This document shows positions 1 to 8,654 of a stretch of DNA of 16,757 nucleotides, piece after piece. Below the pieces are notes generated by a model. It was not told the DNA's origin. It was given only the letters and a program-made list of their open reading frames with translations, and made no database searches. The stretch lies in NCBI GenBank assembly GCA_003446545.1, contig DMAO01000009.1, forward strand, positions 1 to 16,757. The letters are read 5' to 3'. The position numbers and the translations under genes are program-made. The stretch comes from Sphaerochaeta sp. (GTDB taxonomy: Bacteria > Spirochaetota > Spirochaetia > Sphaerochaetales > Sphaerochaetaceae). Each line of letters opens with the position of its first letter. The first letter of the stretch is position 1.

Positions 1-1187
1 GCATTGTCTTTGGTACGCTTGGAGGTACCAAAACAAGGCATGGTCACCGCAATGATACCTGATCGGTCCAGTCCGAGCAGGTCAAAGGAGCGCACTGATA
101 CCAGCAAGGCAAGGGTAGAGTCCAAGCCCCCGGAGAGGCCAAGGACCACATGCCCAATCTTTGTATGTTCCAGGCGTTTCTTCAGCCCTATGGCCTGGAG
201 GGTGAGTATCTTCTCACACCGTACAGCCCTCTTCTCAGGGTCGTTGGGAACAAACGGTGCCTTATCGATGAACCGTGTCAGCGTTGTATTCTGCAAGGTC
301 TTACAGGTGAACTCCACTGTGGTATAGCTGTGCCTGCTCTCCCCGAAGGTGTGCATGCGTAGCCTCTCCCCAGCGAGGCGCTGGACATCAAGCTCTGTGC
401 GTAAGAGCATATCTTCGGCGAGGAACTGTTCGCCCAGGAGCCTTCCATTCTCATAAATCAGGTTATGGCCACAAAAGACAAGGTCGGTTGTGGATTCCCC
501 AGGACCTGCGTTGCAGTAGAGATAGCCGCATATCAGCTTGGCACTCTGGATGAGAACCAGAGAGCGGCGGAACTCTTTTTTCCCTACCAGCTCATCGCTG
601 GCAGAACAGTTTGCTATGACAGTAGCCCCACCAAGGGCCATATCGGTAGAAGGGCTTTCAGGAACCCAGAGATCCTCACAGACCTCCACCCCGAGGATAA
701 ATTCGGGAATATTCGTACAGGAAAAAAGCAACTTGGTGCCAAAGAGGGTCTTCTGTCCTGCAAGGCTTACCTCCCTGACATCGTCAGGGGGGGTGTGAAA
801 CCAACGCTTCTCATAGAACTCCTGGTAGTTGGGCACATTTCGCTTGGGAACCACTCCTAGGATTTTGGCATCCTGTATCACTACCGCACAATTATATAGG
901 TTTCCAAAAAAGATAAGGGGGGCTCCCACCACCACCACCATATCGTGACCCTTGCTATGGGAGAGTAGCTGAGCAATTGCAACTTTTACGCCCTCGGTCA
1001 AGGTTCGCTGTAGGAACAGGTCAGAGCACGTATAGCCTGTGACTGCCATCTCCGGCAGAACCAGCAATGCGAGCTTCTCAGAGAAGCCCTTGTCCATTGC
1101 CCTTTGTATTGAAGCTGTATTGAAAACAGAATCTGCCACCTTGAGCTTGGGAGATAGTGTGCCACAGGCCAGAAAACCGTCTTTCAT
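1..1187 (-). CDS. nadE: Glutamine-dependent NAD+ synthetase, 3' end outside window
   Basis: Makes NAD+ from deamido-NAD+, ATP and glutamine, the last step of NAD synthesis in the cytoplasm. The first 395 codons are visible; the frame runs open off the left edge. Residues about 1-270 form a nitrilase-type glutaminase domain with its full triad: Glu46 (in LPEMAVTGY), Lys115 (in VVPKRN) and Cys170 (in VEVCEDLW). The synthetase domain then begins, with the ATP-pyrophosphatase P-loop SGGLDS at 352-357. From memory, the N-terminal part resembles the long Mycobacterium tuberculosis-type NadE (about 680 residues), so roughly 280 residues are missing here. The ATG at 1187 overlaps the TGA of the upstream methyltransferase gene (ATGA), and AGGAG lies about 9 bases upstream, so it is probably translationally coupled. 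Identification is firm. Confidence 0.95.
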   Translation of the reverse strand, partial: MKDGFLACGTLSPKLKVADSVFNTASIQRAMDKGFSEKLALLVLPEMAVTGYTCSDLFLQRTLTEGVKVAIAQLLSHSKGHDMVVVVGAPLIFFGNLYNCAVVIQDAKILGVVPKRNVPNYQEFYEKRWFHTPPDDVREVSLAGQKTLFGTKLLFSCTNIPEFILGVEVCEDLWVPESPSTDMALGGATVIANCSASDELVGKKEFRRSLVLIQSAKLICGYLYCNAGPGESTTDLVFCGHNLIYENGRLLGEQFLAEDMLLRTELDVQRLAGERLRMHTFGESRHSYTTVEFTCKTLQNTTLTRFIDKAPFVPNDPEKRAVRCEKILTLQAIGLKKRLEHTKIGHVVLGLSGGLDSTLALLVSVRSFDLLGLDRSGIIAVTMPCFGTSKRTKDN

Positions 1188-2341
1188 AGGGTTTGCTCCT
1201 CTCTATCCAGAATTACCACCACTTCCTGATGGAACGTCTGTGGGTAAAGGTCGAAGACCTTTACCGTAGATACAGTGTACCCCTGCACCATGAACCGTTG
1301 CAAGTCTCGCCCTAGGGTAACACTGTCACACGAGACATATATGACCCTTTTTGCTTTCCAGGAGGCAATCAGTGAGGGAAGACCCTCATCCAAGCCAGTT
1401 CTGGGAGGGTCGACGACAACAGTGTCCACGTTCTGTCTCCGTTTCTTTGCCCACAGCTCCACACTGTCGGTATATATCTCAAGGCCAGGGACATTACGCT
1501 TTGCAAGGGCAAGACACTCCTTCTGGCGTTCCACAGCAATGAGCGAACGTTTTGGTGTAGTCAAAAAACTGCTGAAGGTCCCTACCCCGCTGTAGAGGTC
1601 CATGACAAGACTTCCCTGCACATGCTCAGAGACATACCGTACCAGATCGGGGAGTAAAAGAAGGTTACTCTGAAAAAATACATTTGCCGTCACAAAGAAG
1701 GGATGGCCATCAACGGTGGTGGTGACCACCTCATCACCGAAAGACACCTTCTTGTCTCCTGCAAACGCATTGACTTCGACATACCGCTTTGTGCGGGTTT
1801 TTGAAGAGAACATCAAAGACCGTGCAGCAAAGAGGATCCTATTCTTCTGAGCAAGCTCTACGTTGAGGGCGTCCACTAAAATTGGGCACGTTGTAATGGG
1901 GACGAGATTGTTGCTCCTCTTGGCAAGAAAGCCAATCTCACGTGTTGCCATATCCACATGGAAGCGAACACGACTTCGGTACGCCCAGCTTTTGCCAAAG
2001 GCGGTCTCCTCCAAAACAAAGGAAGATGCAGGAATCGAGCCTATACGCTCGAGATTTTCCAGGACCATCTTCTGCTTGATACCAGGCTGCTTCTCACTTG
2101 CAAGATGCTGCAGGTCACACCCCCCACATACCCCCCAGTAACGACAGGGGGGCGTGACGCGGTCACCAGAAGCATGCAGGATGGTTGTAACCTGAGCCTT
2201 TGCATACCCATTCTTCTCTTCGTCGATGACAATCTCTACCACTTCACCGGGGAGGGCACCTTCGACAAAGAGGCCTTTATTCGAATCCAAATGGGCAAAG
2301 CCCTTGCCCCCTTGGACGAGTTTCTCAATGGTCACTTGCAT
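1184..2341 (-). CDS. TrmA/RlmD-family RNA (uracil-5-)-methyltransferase with TRAM domain and 4Fe-4S motif
   Basis: SAM-dependent enzyme (385 aa) that methylates C5 of a uridine in rRNA or tRNA. Residues 1-55 look like an RNA-binding TRAM domain. Cys66, Cys72 and Cys75 (CRYWGVCGGC) with Cys152 (TTCPIL) form the iron-sulfur motif of RumA/RlmD-type enzymes. FFQSN, DLYSGVGTF and DPPRTGL (311-317) are the SAM and substrate motifs. Cys338 (YVSCDS) is the expected nucleophile and Glu373 (HQEVV) the general base, 35 residues apart as in E. coli RumA. The frame is open to 2413, but I choose ATG 2341: AGGAG sits 7 bases upstream and the TRAM domain starts there. This start overlaps the pepF end by 17 bp. 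The choice among RlmD, RlmC or TrmA cannot be made from sequence alone; the Fe-S motif and TRAM favour an RlmD-like 23S rRNA enzyme. Confidence 0.92.
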   Translation of the reverse strand: MQVTIEKLVQGGKGFAHLDSNKGLFVEGALPGEVVEIVIDEEKNGYAKAQVTTILHASGDRVTPPCRYWGVCGGCDLQHLASEKQPGIKQKMVLENLERIGSIPASSFVLEETAFGKSWAYRSRVRFHVDMATREIGFLAKRSNNLVPITTCPILVDALNVELAQKNRILFAARSLMFSSKTRTKRYVEVNAFAGDKKVSFGDEVVTTTVDGHPFFVTANVFFQSNLLLLPDLVRYVSEHVQGSLVMDLYSGVGTFSSFLTTPKRSLIAVERQKECLALAKRNVPGLEIYTDSVELWAKKRRQNVDTVVVDPPRTGLDEGLPSLIASWKAKRVIYVSCDSVTLGRDLQRFMVQGYTVSTVKVFDLYPQTFHQEVVVILDREEQTL

Positions 2342-4067
2342 GGGCAAACTCCTGGGCATAGGAGGCAATGATATCCATCCCCTCCTGCCAGAACTTCTCG
2401 CTTGTAATATCACAATCGAGGATGAGTGCTACTTTTTGGGCAGAGGTGCTTCCAGTCTTTTCCAACAGTGATCGATACTTTGTGGCAAAGATGGATCCAT
2501 CCTTCTCTTTTTGTGCATAGAGGCCGAGGGCAAACAGCTGCCCGAAAGCATACGGGTAGTTGTAGTAGGAGAGGTCGCTGCTATAATAGTGGCCCTTGAC
2601 CGCCCACATGTACGGGTGATAGACAGACAGGGCATCACCATAGCTGCGCTTCTGCGCCTCTACCATAAGGGCCGATAGTTCTTCTGCGACAAGTGCCCCT
2701 TCTGCACGCTTTTCAAACACGGAACTCTCAAAGTAGAAACGGCTGAGGATATCCACACACACCTGGGTGGTATCCTGCAGGAAATGCTCTATCAGAGTAA
2801 GCCGTTCGTCGGCGGAACACGCGCTGATTGCTCCCTGGAAAACCACATACTCACTGAAGATGGATGCAGTCTCTGCAAGGGTCATCGGGTAGCTTCTCAA
2901 AAGGTTGCTCTGGGAGAGCACCACGCTGTCATGGTAGGCATGCCCCAGCTCATGGGCCAAGGTCGAGAGGGCGTTGAAGGACCCATCGAAATTGGAGAGG
3001 ATCCTACTCTGCCGAGCAAGGGGGAAGGAAGTGTCATAGGCTCCTCCCACCTTACCTTTCCTCGGCTCGGCATCAATCCAGTTGTTGCTGAAGGCTTTTT
3101 TGGCAAAAAGGCCCATATCCTCACTGAAGAGGGAAAACTGATCGATGATAAAAGAGCGGGCCTCAGAAAAGGTATAGGTTTTCCCTCCTGTTCCGACAGG
3201 GGCAAAAAGGTCATAGAAAGCACAGCTCTCAAGGGCGAGGGCTTTAGCCTTAGCCTTCAGGTAGCCTCTGAACATCGGCAGGTTCTTCTCTAGGGTGGTG
3301 ATGAGGGCAGTGAGCACTTCCGGCCCAATTCTTGACTGCTTCAAAGCTCGATCCAAAGGGCTCGCATACCCACGCTCCTTATCCAAGGTAAGAGTGGTTC
3401 CCTTTATCCCATTCAGTGAGGCAGCAAAGGCAACCTCATGGGTCTTCCACACTGAGAGTTCCTTCTCAAAGGCCTCTTTGCGTACATCCCTATCTGGGTG
3501 GAAGGCCTCGTTACGCAACTGTACAACGGTCTTACTCCCAGAGCCATCTTCACTTGTTGCACTTGAGCTTATAGCCTCCTGCAAGCGTGAGAAGGCGTCA
3601 GTCCCTGAACGCGCAAGGTCAGAGGCAAGGTTCTCCAGCGCAGGTTCCATCAGGTGCTCCTGCTCTTCAAGCAGTTCGGAAAGGACATAGCGATAGGCAC
3701 AGAGGGGTTCTCCTTCCCCTGCCAGTTGGTGTACCTCCTGCTCATGCCTCTTGAGGAAGTTGAGAAACGACACCTCCAGACGCTGGACAACCAGGGCCTC
3801 TTGCTCCACCTGGTTCACTGCCTTGAGAAAGTCAGGGTTTCCAGTCTCTGTGGAGAGCAGGCAGGAACTATAGGCAGAAAGATTTTCCAAATAGTCAAGG
3901 ATGCGCTCATATGCATACACAGCCTCTTCAATATTGCATGAGGGAGAGCCTAGGTCTTTCTCAAGACCGTTCGCAAGCAGAACGACCTCCTTGAGGTCGG
4001 CCTTGAACTGCTCACTTGAGAGAGCAGGATAGATGGGAGTCAGATCCCAACGGGGAATGGTAGCCAT
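2325..4067 (-). CDS. pepF: Oligoendopeptidase F, M3 family zinc metallopeptidase
   Basis: Cytoplasmic zinc peptidase of 580 aa that cuts short peptides. The zinc motif HELGH is at 372-376 and is followed by AYHDS; a Glu downstream in LAETASIFSE is the expected third ligand. The N-terminal ~350 residues are helical, as in the M3B family, whose members are typically about 600 aa, so the gene looks complete. There is no signal peptide. ATG 4067 has AGGAG about 10 bases upstream. The gene starts 27 bp after the response-regulator stop, with no terminator-like hairpin between, so cotranscription with the regulator and exporter is plausible. Its end overlaps the following methyltransferase gene by 17 bp. 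A role in degrading peptides handled by the neighbouring exporter is inference only; PepF also serves general peptide recycling. Confidence 0.94.
   Translation of the reverse strand: MATIPRWDLTPIYPALSSEQFKADLKEVVLLANGLEKDLGSPSCNIEEAVYAYERILDYLENLSAYSSCLLSTETGNPDFLKAVNQVEQEALVVQRLEVSFLNFLKRHEQEVHQLAGEGEPLCAYRYVLSELLEEQEHLMEPALENLASDLARSGTDAFSRLQEAISSSATSEDGSGSKTVVQLRNEAFHPDRDVRKEAFEKELSVWKTHEVAFAASLNGIKGTTLTLDKERGYASPLDRALKQSRIGPEVLTALITTLEKNLPMFRGYLKAKAKALALESCAFYDLFAPVGTGGKTYTFSEARSFIIDQFSLFSEDMGLFAKKAFSNNWIDAEPRKGKVGGAYDTSFPLARQSRILSNFDGSFNALSTLAHELGHAYHDSVVLSQSNLLRSYPMTLAETASIFSEYVVFQGAISACSADERLTLIEHFLQDTTQVCVDILSRFYFESSVFEKRAEGALVAEELSALMVEAQKRSYGDALSVYHPYMWAVKGHYYSSDLSYYNYPYAFGQLFALGLYAQKEKDGSIFATKYRSLLEKTGSTSAQKVALILDCDITSEKFWQEGMDIIASYAQEFAHASDH
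2349..2353 (-). promoter_or_regulatory. Ribosome binding site deciding the methyltransferase start
   Basis: AGGAG on the minus strand lies 7 bases before ATG 2341, inside the last codons of pepF. It supports that start over the longer open frame (to 2413), whose extra 24 residues overlap pepF and do not resemble a TRAM domain. Confidence 0.7.
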
Positions 4068-4094
4068 AGTGTAGTACTCCTCACATATATGGTG

Positions 4095-5456
4095 CTAAAG
4101 ATCGAGATTGTTTTCCGCAATCTTGTTGATGAGAGTCCTGCGGCTTATGCCCAGCTCCTTAGCTGTTCGGGTTCGGTTTCCCTCCCAGCGATGCAAGGCC
4201 CGTATGATGGCATCAATCTCGACATCCTTGAGGCTCTTACCCTCAGAGACATCAGGCCTGTACTCTTCCTTTTCCTTCTCATGGGTACGCATGGAGACAG
4301 AGCCCCGAAGGTCGAGGTCTTCAGCATGGATTTCGCTTGTGTTGGAAAAGATGACCGCCCGTTCCAGGATGTTCTCCAATTCACGGACATTACCAAAGAA
4401 GGTATGCTCGCATAGCAGTGAAAGGGCATCGCAGGTGAAGCCGCTAATCTTATTACCCATCTGGCGGTTGAACCGCTTGAGGATTCCTGCTGCAAGCAGG
4501 GGAATATCCTCGCGCCTTTCACGAAGCGGTGGTATGGTAATGCGCACCACATTCAGGCGGTAGAAAAGGTCTTCTCGGAACAGCCCCTCACGCACCATAT
4601 GCTCGACATCCTTATTGGTTGCTGCGATGATGCGGGCATTGATGGGCATGGGGTCAGTTCCCCCTAAGCGGGTTATGCGCCTTTCCTGCAGAACCCTCAG
4701 GATTTTCACCTGCAGCGAGAGCGGCATATCCCCGATCTCATCCAAGAAGAGGGTTCCTCCACTGGCGAGTTCGAACATGCCGGTCTTGCGGGAACCAGCA
4801 CCGGTAAACGCACCTTTCTCGTACCCGAAGAGTTCACTTTCCAAGAGGTTTTCAGGAACACCTCCAATGTTGATGGCCACGAAAGGACCTTCCTTTACGG
4901 GAGAGGATGCGTGGATGTCGCGAGCGACAACCTCCTTACCGGTACCACTCTCCCCTGTGATGAGGACAGTGGAAGTGGTGTCGGAAATACGGTTTATCAG
5001 GTCCTTGATCTTCCTGATGGAAGGGCTCTCCCCTACAAAGATCTGCTTGTCATCGGTGGATGTACTGCGGGTCTCACTCTCCACCAGGTTGCGAAGATTC
5101 TGTGCATCAACGAGCTTCTTCAGCCTGATGACCAGTTCTTCAGGATCAAAAGGTTTCACGATGTAGTCCTGTGCCCCTTGCTTGAGGGCGGAGACCGCAT
5201 CAGCTATTTCCCCATGTGCACTGACCATGATGATGGGCATACGAAACCCCTCTGACCGGATCCACCCGATAAGGGAGAGGCCATCCATACCCGGCATTTT
5301 CAAATCGATGAGGCAGGCATCATAGAGCTCTTGCTTGAGCATCCTCTGGGCACTGAGACCATTCTCTGCACAATCGCTATCTATACTGTCCAGTTTGAGA
5401 TAGCGGTGCATAAGGTCGCGAATATTTGGCTCGTCGTCCACTATTAGTATGTTCAT
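4095..5456 (-). CDS. NtrC-family sigma-54-dependent response regulator
   Basis: Two-component activator of 453 aa. The receiver domain (1-120) has Asp7/Asp8, phospho-acceptor Asp51 (LIDLKMPGMDG), Ser79 and Lys101. The central AAA+ domain (about 140-370) has Walker A GESGTGKE at 168-175, the sigma-54-contacting GAFTGA loop at 215-220, and LFLDEIGDMP as Walker B. The C-terminal ~40 residues are a Fis-type helix-turn-helix (RTAKELGISRRTLINKI). An intact GAFTGA loop indicates it remodels sigma-54 polymerase. ATG 5456 overlaps the kinase stop (ATGA), with GGAGA just upstream, so the pair is translationally coupled. It lies downstream of the exporter genes, and a sigma-54 promoter precedes that gene string, so it likely activates its own operon (inference). 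The DNA target is unproven. Confidence 0.95.
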   Translation of the reverse strand: MNILIVDDEPNIRDLMHRYLKLDSIDSDCAENGLSAQRMLKQELYDACLIDLKMPGMDGLSLIGWIRSEGFRMPIIMVSAHGEIADAVSALKQGAQDYIVKPFDPEELVIRLKKLVDAQNLRNLVESETRSTSTDDKQIFVGESPSIRKIKDLINRISDTTSTVLITGESGTGKEVVARDIHASSPVKEGPFVAINIGGVPENLLESELFGYEKGAFTGAGSRKTGMFELASGGTLFLDEIGDMPLSLQVKILRVLQERRITRLGGTDPMPINARIIAATNKDVEHMVREGLFREDLFYRLNVVRITIPPLRERREDIPLLAAGILKRFNRQMGNKISGFTCDALSLLCEHTFFGNVRELENILERAVIFSNTSEIHAEDLDLRGSVSMRTHEKEKEEYRPDVSEGKSLKDVEIDAIIRALHRWEGNRTRTAKELGISRRTLINKIAENNLDL

Positions 5457-6772
5457 GTTCTCTCCGATTCAAGAAGCTTGGTCGTATGCATGGAACGAGG
5501 CAGCACCACCTCAGCAACCGTCCCTTTGCCCTCACGTGCATAGAGACGGACATTACCCCCACGGGCTCGGACAAACTGGCGTGAGATGGAGAGCCCGATA
5601 CCCGATCCATGAATCTTGGTGGTAAAGAACGGGTCGAAGATCTTTTTCTCATCCTCTCCTCTGATACCATCCCCCCTGTCCATGACAAAGATGTGGATCA
5701 GACCTCGCTTGCCACTTCTAATGACAACCTCAACCTCAGGATCCCTTCCAGAACAACTTTCAACTGCATTTTTCAACAGATTCTCAAAAACCGAACGGGC
5801 CCTGTCCCTATCAATGAGTATCTGCTCAGAAGTAGTGGAACGGAAACGGATAGGCTTGTCGAAGCGTTTGATGAGGGTGGAAAAAAGCTCGTTGAGGTCC
5901 ACCACCTCAGGCGTACCCAAGGGGTTACGCAAAAAATCGCTGACCTTGTTAGTCAGCTGGGTAAGCCTGTCCACCTCTTGGGACATAAGGTTCAGATCCT
6001 CACGATTCTCCTTGGGCAGTGTCTTGCGCAATAAGGCAAGCTGAATGGTGATGGCACTGAGGGGGTTCTTTATCTCATGGGTGAGGGTCCTTGCTGCCTG
6101 ACCCAGATTTACCAGGCTCTCCTGTTTGGCAATGGTGTCACGATAGCGGCGGTTGCTCCGGTATATACTGAGAACCAAGAGGAAAAGCCCGATCAGGATA
6201 AGCACAGACACTATTCCTATGAACATGATGACCATCAGGCGGTGGTAGTAGTTCTGTCCGTCAAAATGCAGGTAGAGGACATCAGGAAAATCTATGGGGG
6301 TAGGCAGAAGCCCACTCTCTGTGAGGGTAAGCTCGCCAGTGTCCAACAGGATGGTAAGTCGGGAGAATCGAATATATTCGATCATCCCGGTCTCTTTGTT
6401 GTAGGTTGCAGTCCCTATGTTGGAATCCTGTTTGCCCACCTTGTTGTCAAACTTCGCCAAGGGGATGGTCATAGGAACATTGCCTAGGCTCAGCACCTTT
6501 CTTCCCATCGAACTGTACACACCAACTCCGCTTACATTCTGTTCCTGCATAGTTTTTAATGACTTGGAGGTGTTGTCCTGCAGGGCAAGGAAGACAGAGT
6601 TGAAGGCACGTTCGGCTTCCGACTGCATCCGTAGCTCTTCCCGTTCTGTTAGGGCAGTAGCAAGGAATATGACCAGTCCGATTAGGATGACAAAAGCAAA
6701 GATAAGGGATGTGATGACAAAGAATGGTTCCCTGCCATCGACTATCATCCAGCGCTTCCTTTTTCTTTCCAA
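5453..6772 (-). CDS. Membrane sensor histidine kinase
   Basis: Partner kinase of the adjacent regulator, 439 aa from the TTG start. A membrane segment at about 17-41, an extracytoplasmic domain at 42-177 that I cannot assign to a family, and a second membrane segment at about 178-203 are followed by the HisKA domain with phospho-acceptor His232 (LTHEIKNPLSA). The ATPase domain has the N box (NLLKNAVES, 331-339), G1 (DRGDG, 365-369), F box (FFTTK) and G2 (GSGIGL, 389-394). The start is uncertain: TTG 6772 has GGGGGAG 4-5 bases upstream, while ATG 6748, eight codons later, has AAGGA about 8 bases upstream. It begins 18 bp after the permease stop and overlaps the regulator by 4 bp. The signal sensed is unknown. 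Confidence 0.93.
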   Translation of the reverse strand: MERKRKRWMIVDGREPFFVITSLIFAFVILIGLVIFLATALTEREELRMQSEAERAFNSVFLALQDNTSKSLKTMQEQNVSGVGVYSSMGRKVLSLGNVPMTIPLAKFDNKVGKQDSNIGTATYNKETGMIEYIRFSRLTILLDTGELTLTESGLLPTPIDFPDVLYLHFDGQNYYHRLMVIMFIGIVSVLILIGLFLLVLSIYRSNRRYRDTIAKQESLVNLGQAARTLTHEIKNPLSAITIQLALLRKTLPKENREDLNLMSQEVDRLTQLTNKVSDFLRNPLGTPEVVDLNELFSTLIKRFDKPIRFRSTTSEQILIDRDRARSVFENLLKNAVESCSGRDPEVEVVIRSGKRGLIHIFVMDRGDGIRGEDEKKIFDPFFTTKIHGSGIGLSISRQFVRARGGNVRLYAREGKGTVAEVVLPRSMHTTKLLESERT

Positions 6773-6790
6773 TGTGCTCCCCCGAAACTT

Positions 6791-7972
6791 CTATTCGTAA
6801 TTCAAGGCCTCAATAGGGTCAAGTTTTGATGCCTTCATGGCAGGATACCAGCCGAAGAACACCCCGACAAACATCGAGAAACCCATCGCAAGTATGAACG
6901 AGGCATACGATAAATGCAACGACCAATCCATAAAATTGGTAACAGCATAACTGAGAGCCGATCCCAAAACAATGCCCAGGATGCCGCCAAGTACGGTGAG
7001 GGTAAGCGCTTCAGAGATAAACTGTCCTCGTATCACATTGGGGGATGCCCCCAAGGCCTTTCTGATCCCAATCTCCTTGGTACGCTCAGCAACCGATACC
7101 AACATGATGTTCATGATGCCAATCCCTCCGACAAGCAGGCTTATGGCGGCGATGGCAGCGAGAAACGCACTGAAGGTCCCCGTTATTTGTGTGGCCATCT
7201 CAGCCAGGCTTGCGGGGCTGAACAGATTATACCCATCTGACCCGACCAAATCGTCCAGAGTTGCGGTAACCTTGTCTGACACCTCGATGGTATCGAAGCC
7301 CTCTGCAATCTTCAGGACATAGGAGCCGACACTGGAGTTTTTCCGGAATCTTTGTTCATAGGTATTGTAGGGGATGAATATGCTCTTGTCATAGGAGAGG
7401 TTGAAGGTGGCATCCTTTGGTTCAAGCACCCCGACCACCTGATAGCTTTTTGCCTGGTTACGGAAGACGCTCACATACCCACCAATGGCAGTACCTTCTG
7501 GGAAAAGTTCTTCAGCAATGGAAGAGCCCAACACCACCACCTGACGGCGGTTGATGTTGTCCATGGAGGAGAAAAACTCGCCTTCCGAATATTCCAGGTT
7601 GAGTGCAGAGCCGTAGCCAGAGAGTACCCCGGTGACAGTTGCATTCATACTCTGCTGATTGTTACGTACGGTGGCATTGCTCGTATTTTGGGGAAGCACC
7701 CTCTCAATGCCCTCGACATCGCGCATCAGGGTGTCACCGAACTCCTCGGTAAAGGTTCCTGTGGTACGCTGCCCAAAGGCAGGATAGACGGTGACCATGT
7801 CCAAGCCTCCGACAGAGATGCTGTCGGTGATGCTCTTTGATGCACTGTCTCCAATGGTGAGGATGGCTACTACCGATCCGACTCCTATGATGATGCCCAG
7901 CAGGGAGAGCAGGGTTCTCATCTTGCTTCCCCTCATGGCCCCAAAGGCAAGTTTGATATTCTCGATAATCAT
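6791..7972 (-). CDS. MacB/FtsX-type ABC transporter permease
   Basis: Inner-membrane permease of 393 aa with the MacB layout: one membrane helix near the N-terminus (about 20-42), a large periplasmic domain (about 45-262), then three helices at about 267-294, 322-346 and 357-378. The cytoplasmic stretch AERTKEIGIRKALGA after helix 2 and the end DPIEALNYE are family hallmarks. The frame is open to 8050, but ATG 7972 is the start: GGAGGAG lies just upstream at the end of the ATPase gene, and the family N-terminus (MIIENIKLAF) begins there. Only one base separates it from the ATPase stop. With the separate ATPase, adaptor and channel it forms a split MacAB-TolC-like exporter that works by periplasmic mechanotransmission. 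The substrate is unknown; peptides, lipids, siderophores or macrolides are known for relatives. Confidence 0.93.
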   Translation of the reverse strand: MIIENIKLAFGAMRGSKMRTLLSLLGIIIGVGSVVAILTIGDSASKSITDSISVGGLDMVTVYPAFGQRTTGTFTEEFGDTLMRDVEGIERVLPQNTSNATVRNNQQSMNATVTGVLSGYGSALNLEYSEGEFFSSMDNINRRQVVVLGSSIAEELFPEGTAIGGYVSVFRNQAKSYQVVGVLEPKDATFNLSYDKSIFIPYNTYEQRFRKNSSVGSYVLKIAEGFDTIEVSDKVTATLDDLVGSDGYNLFSPASLAEMATQITGTFSAFLAAIAAISLLVGGIGIMNIMLVSVAERTKEIGIRKALGASPNVIRGQFISEALTLTVLGGILGIVLGSALSYAVTNFMDWSLHLSYASFILAMGFSMFVGVFFGWYPAMKASKLDPIEALNYE

Positions 7973-7973
7973 G

Positions 7974-8651
7974 TTACTCCTCCAGCTTTCCGTCACGAAG
8001 GCGGATCTGACGCAGGCTACGCATCCCCAATTCGCGGTCATGGGTAACAAGTATTACCGTTCTCCCTTCACTGTTCAGCTCTTCAAATAGTTCCATGATT
8101 TGATTTCCTGTCTTGGAATCGAGGGCGCCTGTCGGTTCATCAGCGAGCAGGATTGCAGGATTGTTGACCAAGGCACGGGCGATGGCTACACGCTGTTTCT
8201 GTCCTCCTGAGAGCTCATTGGGTCGGTGGTGCATCCTGTCTGAGAGGCCTACCCTCTCCAGAGCCTCGATTGCCCTGGACCGCCGAACCCGGGGAGGAAC
8301 ACCTGCGTACAGAAGGGGGGTGATGACATTCTCCAGTGCGGTAAGTTTGCCCAACAGGTTGAACTGCTGAAAGACGAAGCCTACCTTGCGGTTACGGATA
8401 TAAGCAAGTTCAGCCTCACTCATACCAGCTGTATTCTCCCCATCGATGTCGATGAGGCCATTGGTTGGAGTATCCAAACACCCTATGAGATTCATCATGG
8501 TGGACTTCCCACTTCCCGAAGGCCCCATTATGGAGGTAAACTCACCTTTTTGAATTTCTACGCTCACCCCATCCAAGGCCTTCACAATGAAGTCACCCAC
8601 CATGAAAAAGCGTTTTACATTCTGTAGTCTGATTACAGTATTTGACATCAC
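7974..8651 (-). CDS. ABC transporter ATP-binding protein (MacB/LolD type)
   Basis: Cytoplasmic ATPase of 225 aa powering the adjacent permease. Walker A is GPSGSGKST (43-51), the Q-loop FQQFNLL (about 94-100), the signature LSGGQ (147-151), Walker B ILLADE (167-172), then the D-loop ALDSKTG and switch His204. The ALDSKTG stretch and short length fit the MacB/LolD subfamily. The start is either GTG 8651 or the directly following ATG 8648; GGGGAG lies 10 or 13 bases upstream respectively, so GTG is slightly favoured. It begins 3 bp after the adaptor stop, and its last codons carry the ribosome binding site for the permease, tying the two subunits in expression. Confidence 0.95.
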   Translation of the reverse strand: MMSNTVIRLQNVKRFFMVGDFIVKALDGVSVEIQKGEFTSIMGPSGSGKSTMMNLIGCLDTPTNGLIDIDGENTAGMSEAELAYIRNRKVGFVFQQFNLLGKLTALENVITPLLYAGVPPRVRRSRAIEALERVGLSDRMHHRPNELSGGQKQRVAIARALVNNPAILLADEPTGALDSKTGNQIMELFEELNSEGRTVILVTHDRELGMRSLRQIRLRDGKLEE

Positions 8652-8654
8652 GTA

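Noticed and set aside
7973..8050. N-terminal extension of the permease frame to 8050
   Set aside because: These 26 codons overlap the ATPase gene's end and do not resemble a MacB N-terminus. ATG 7972 has a strong ribosome site.
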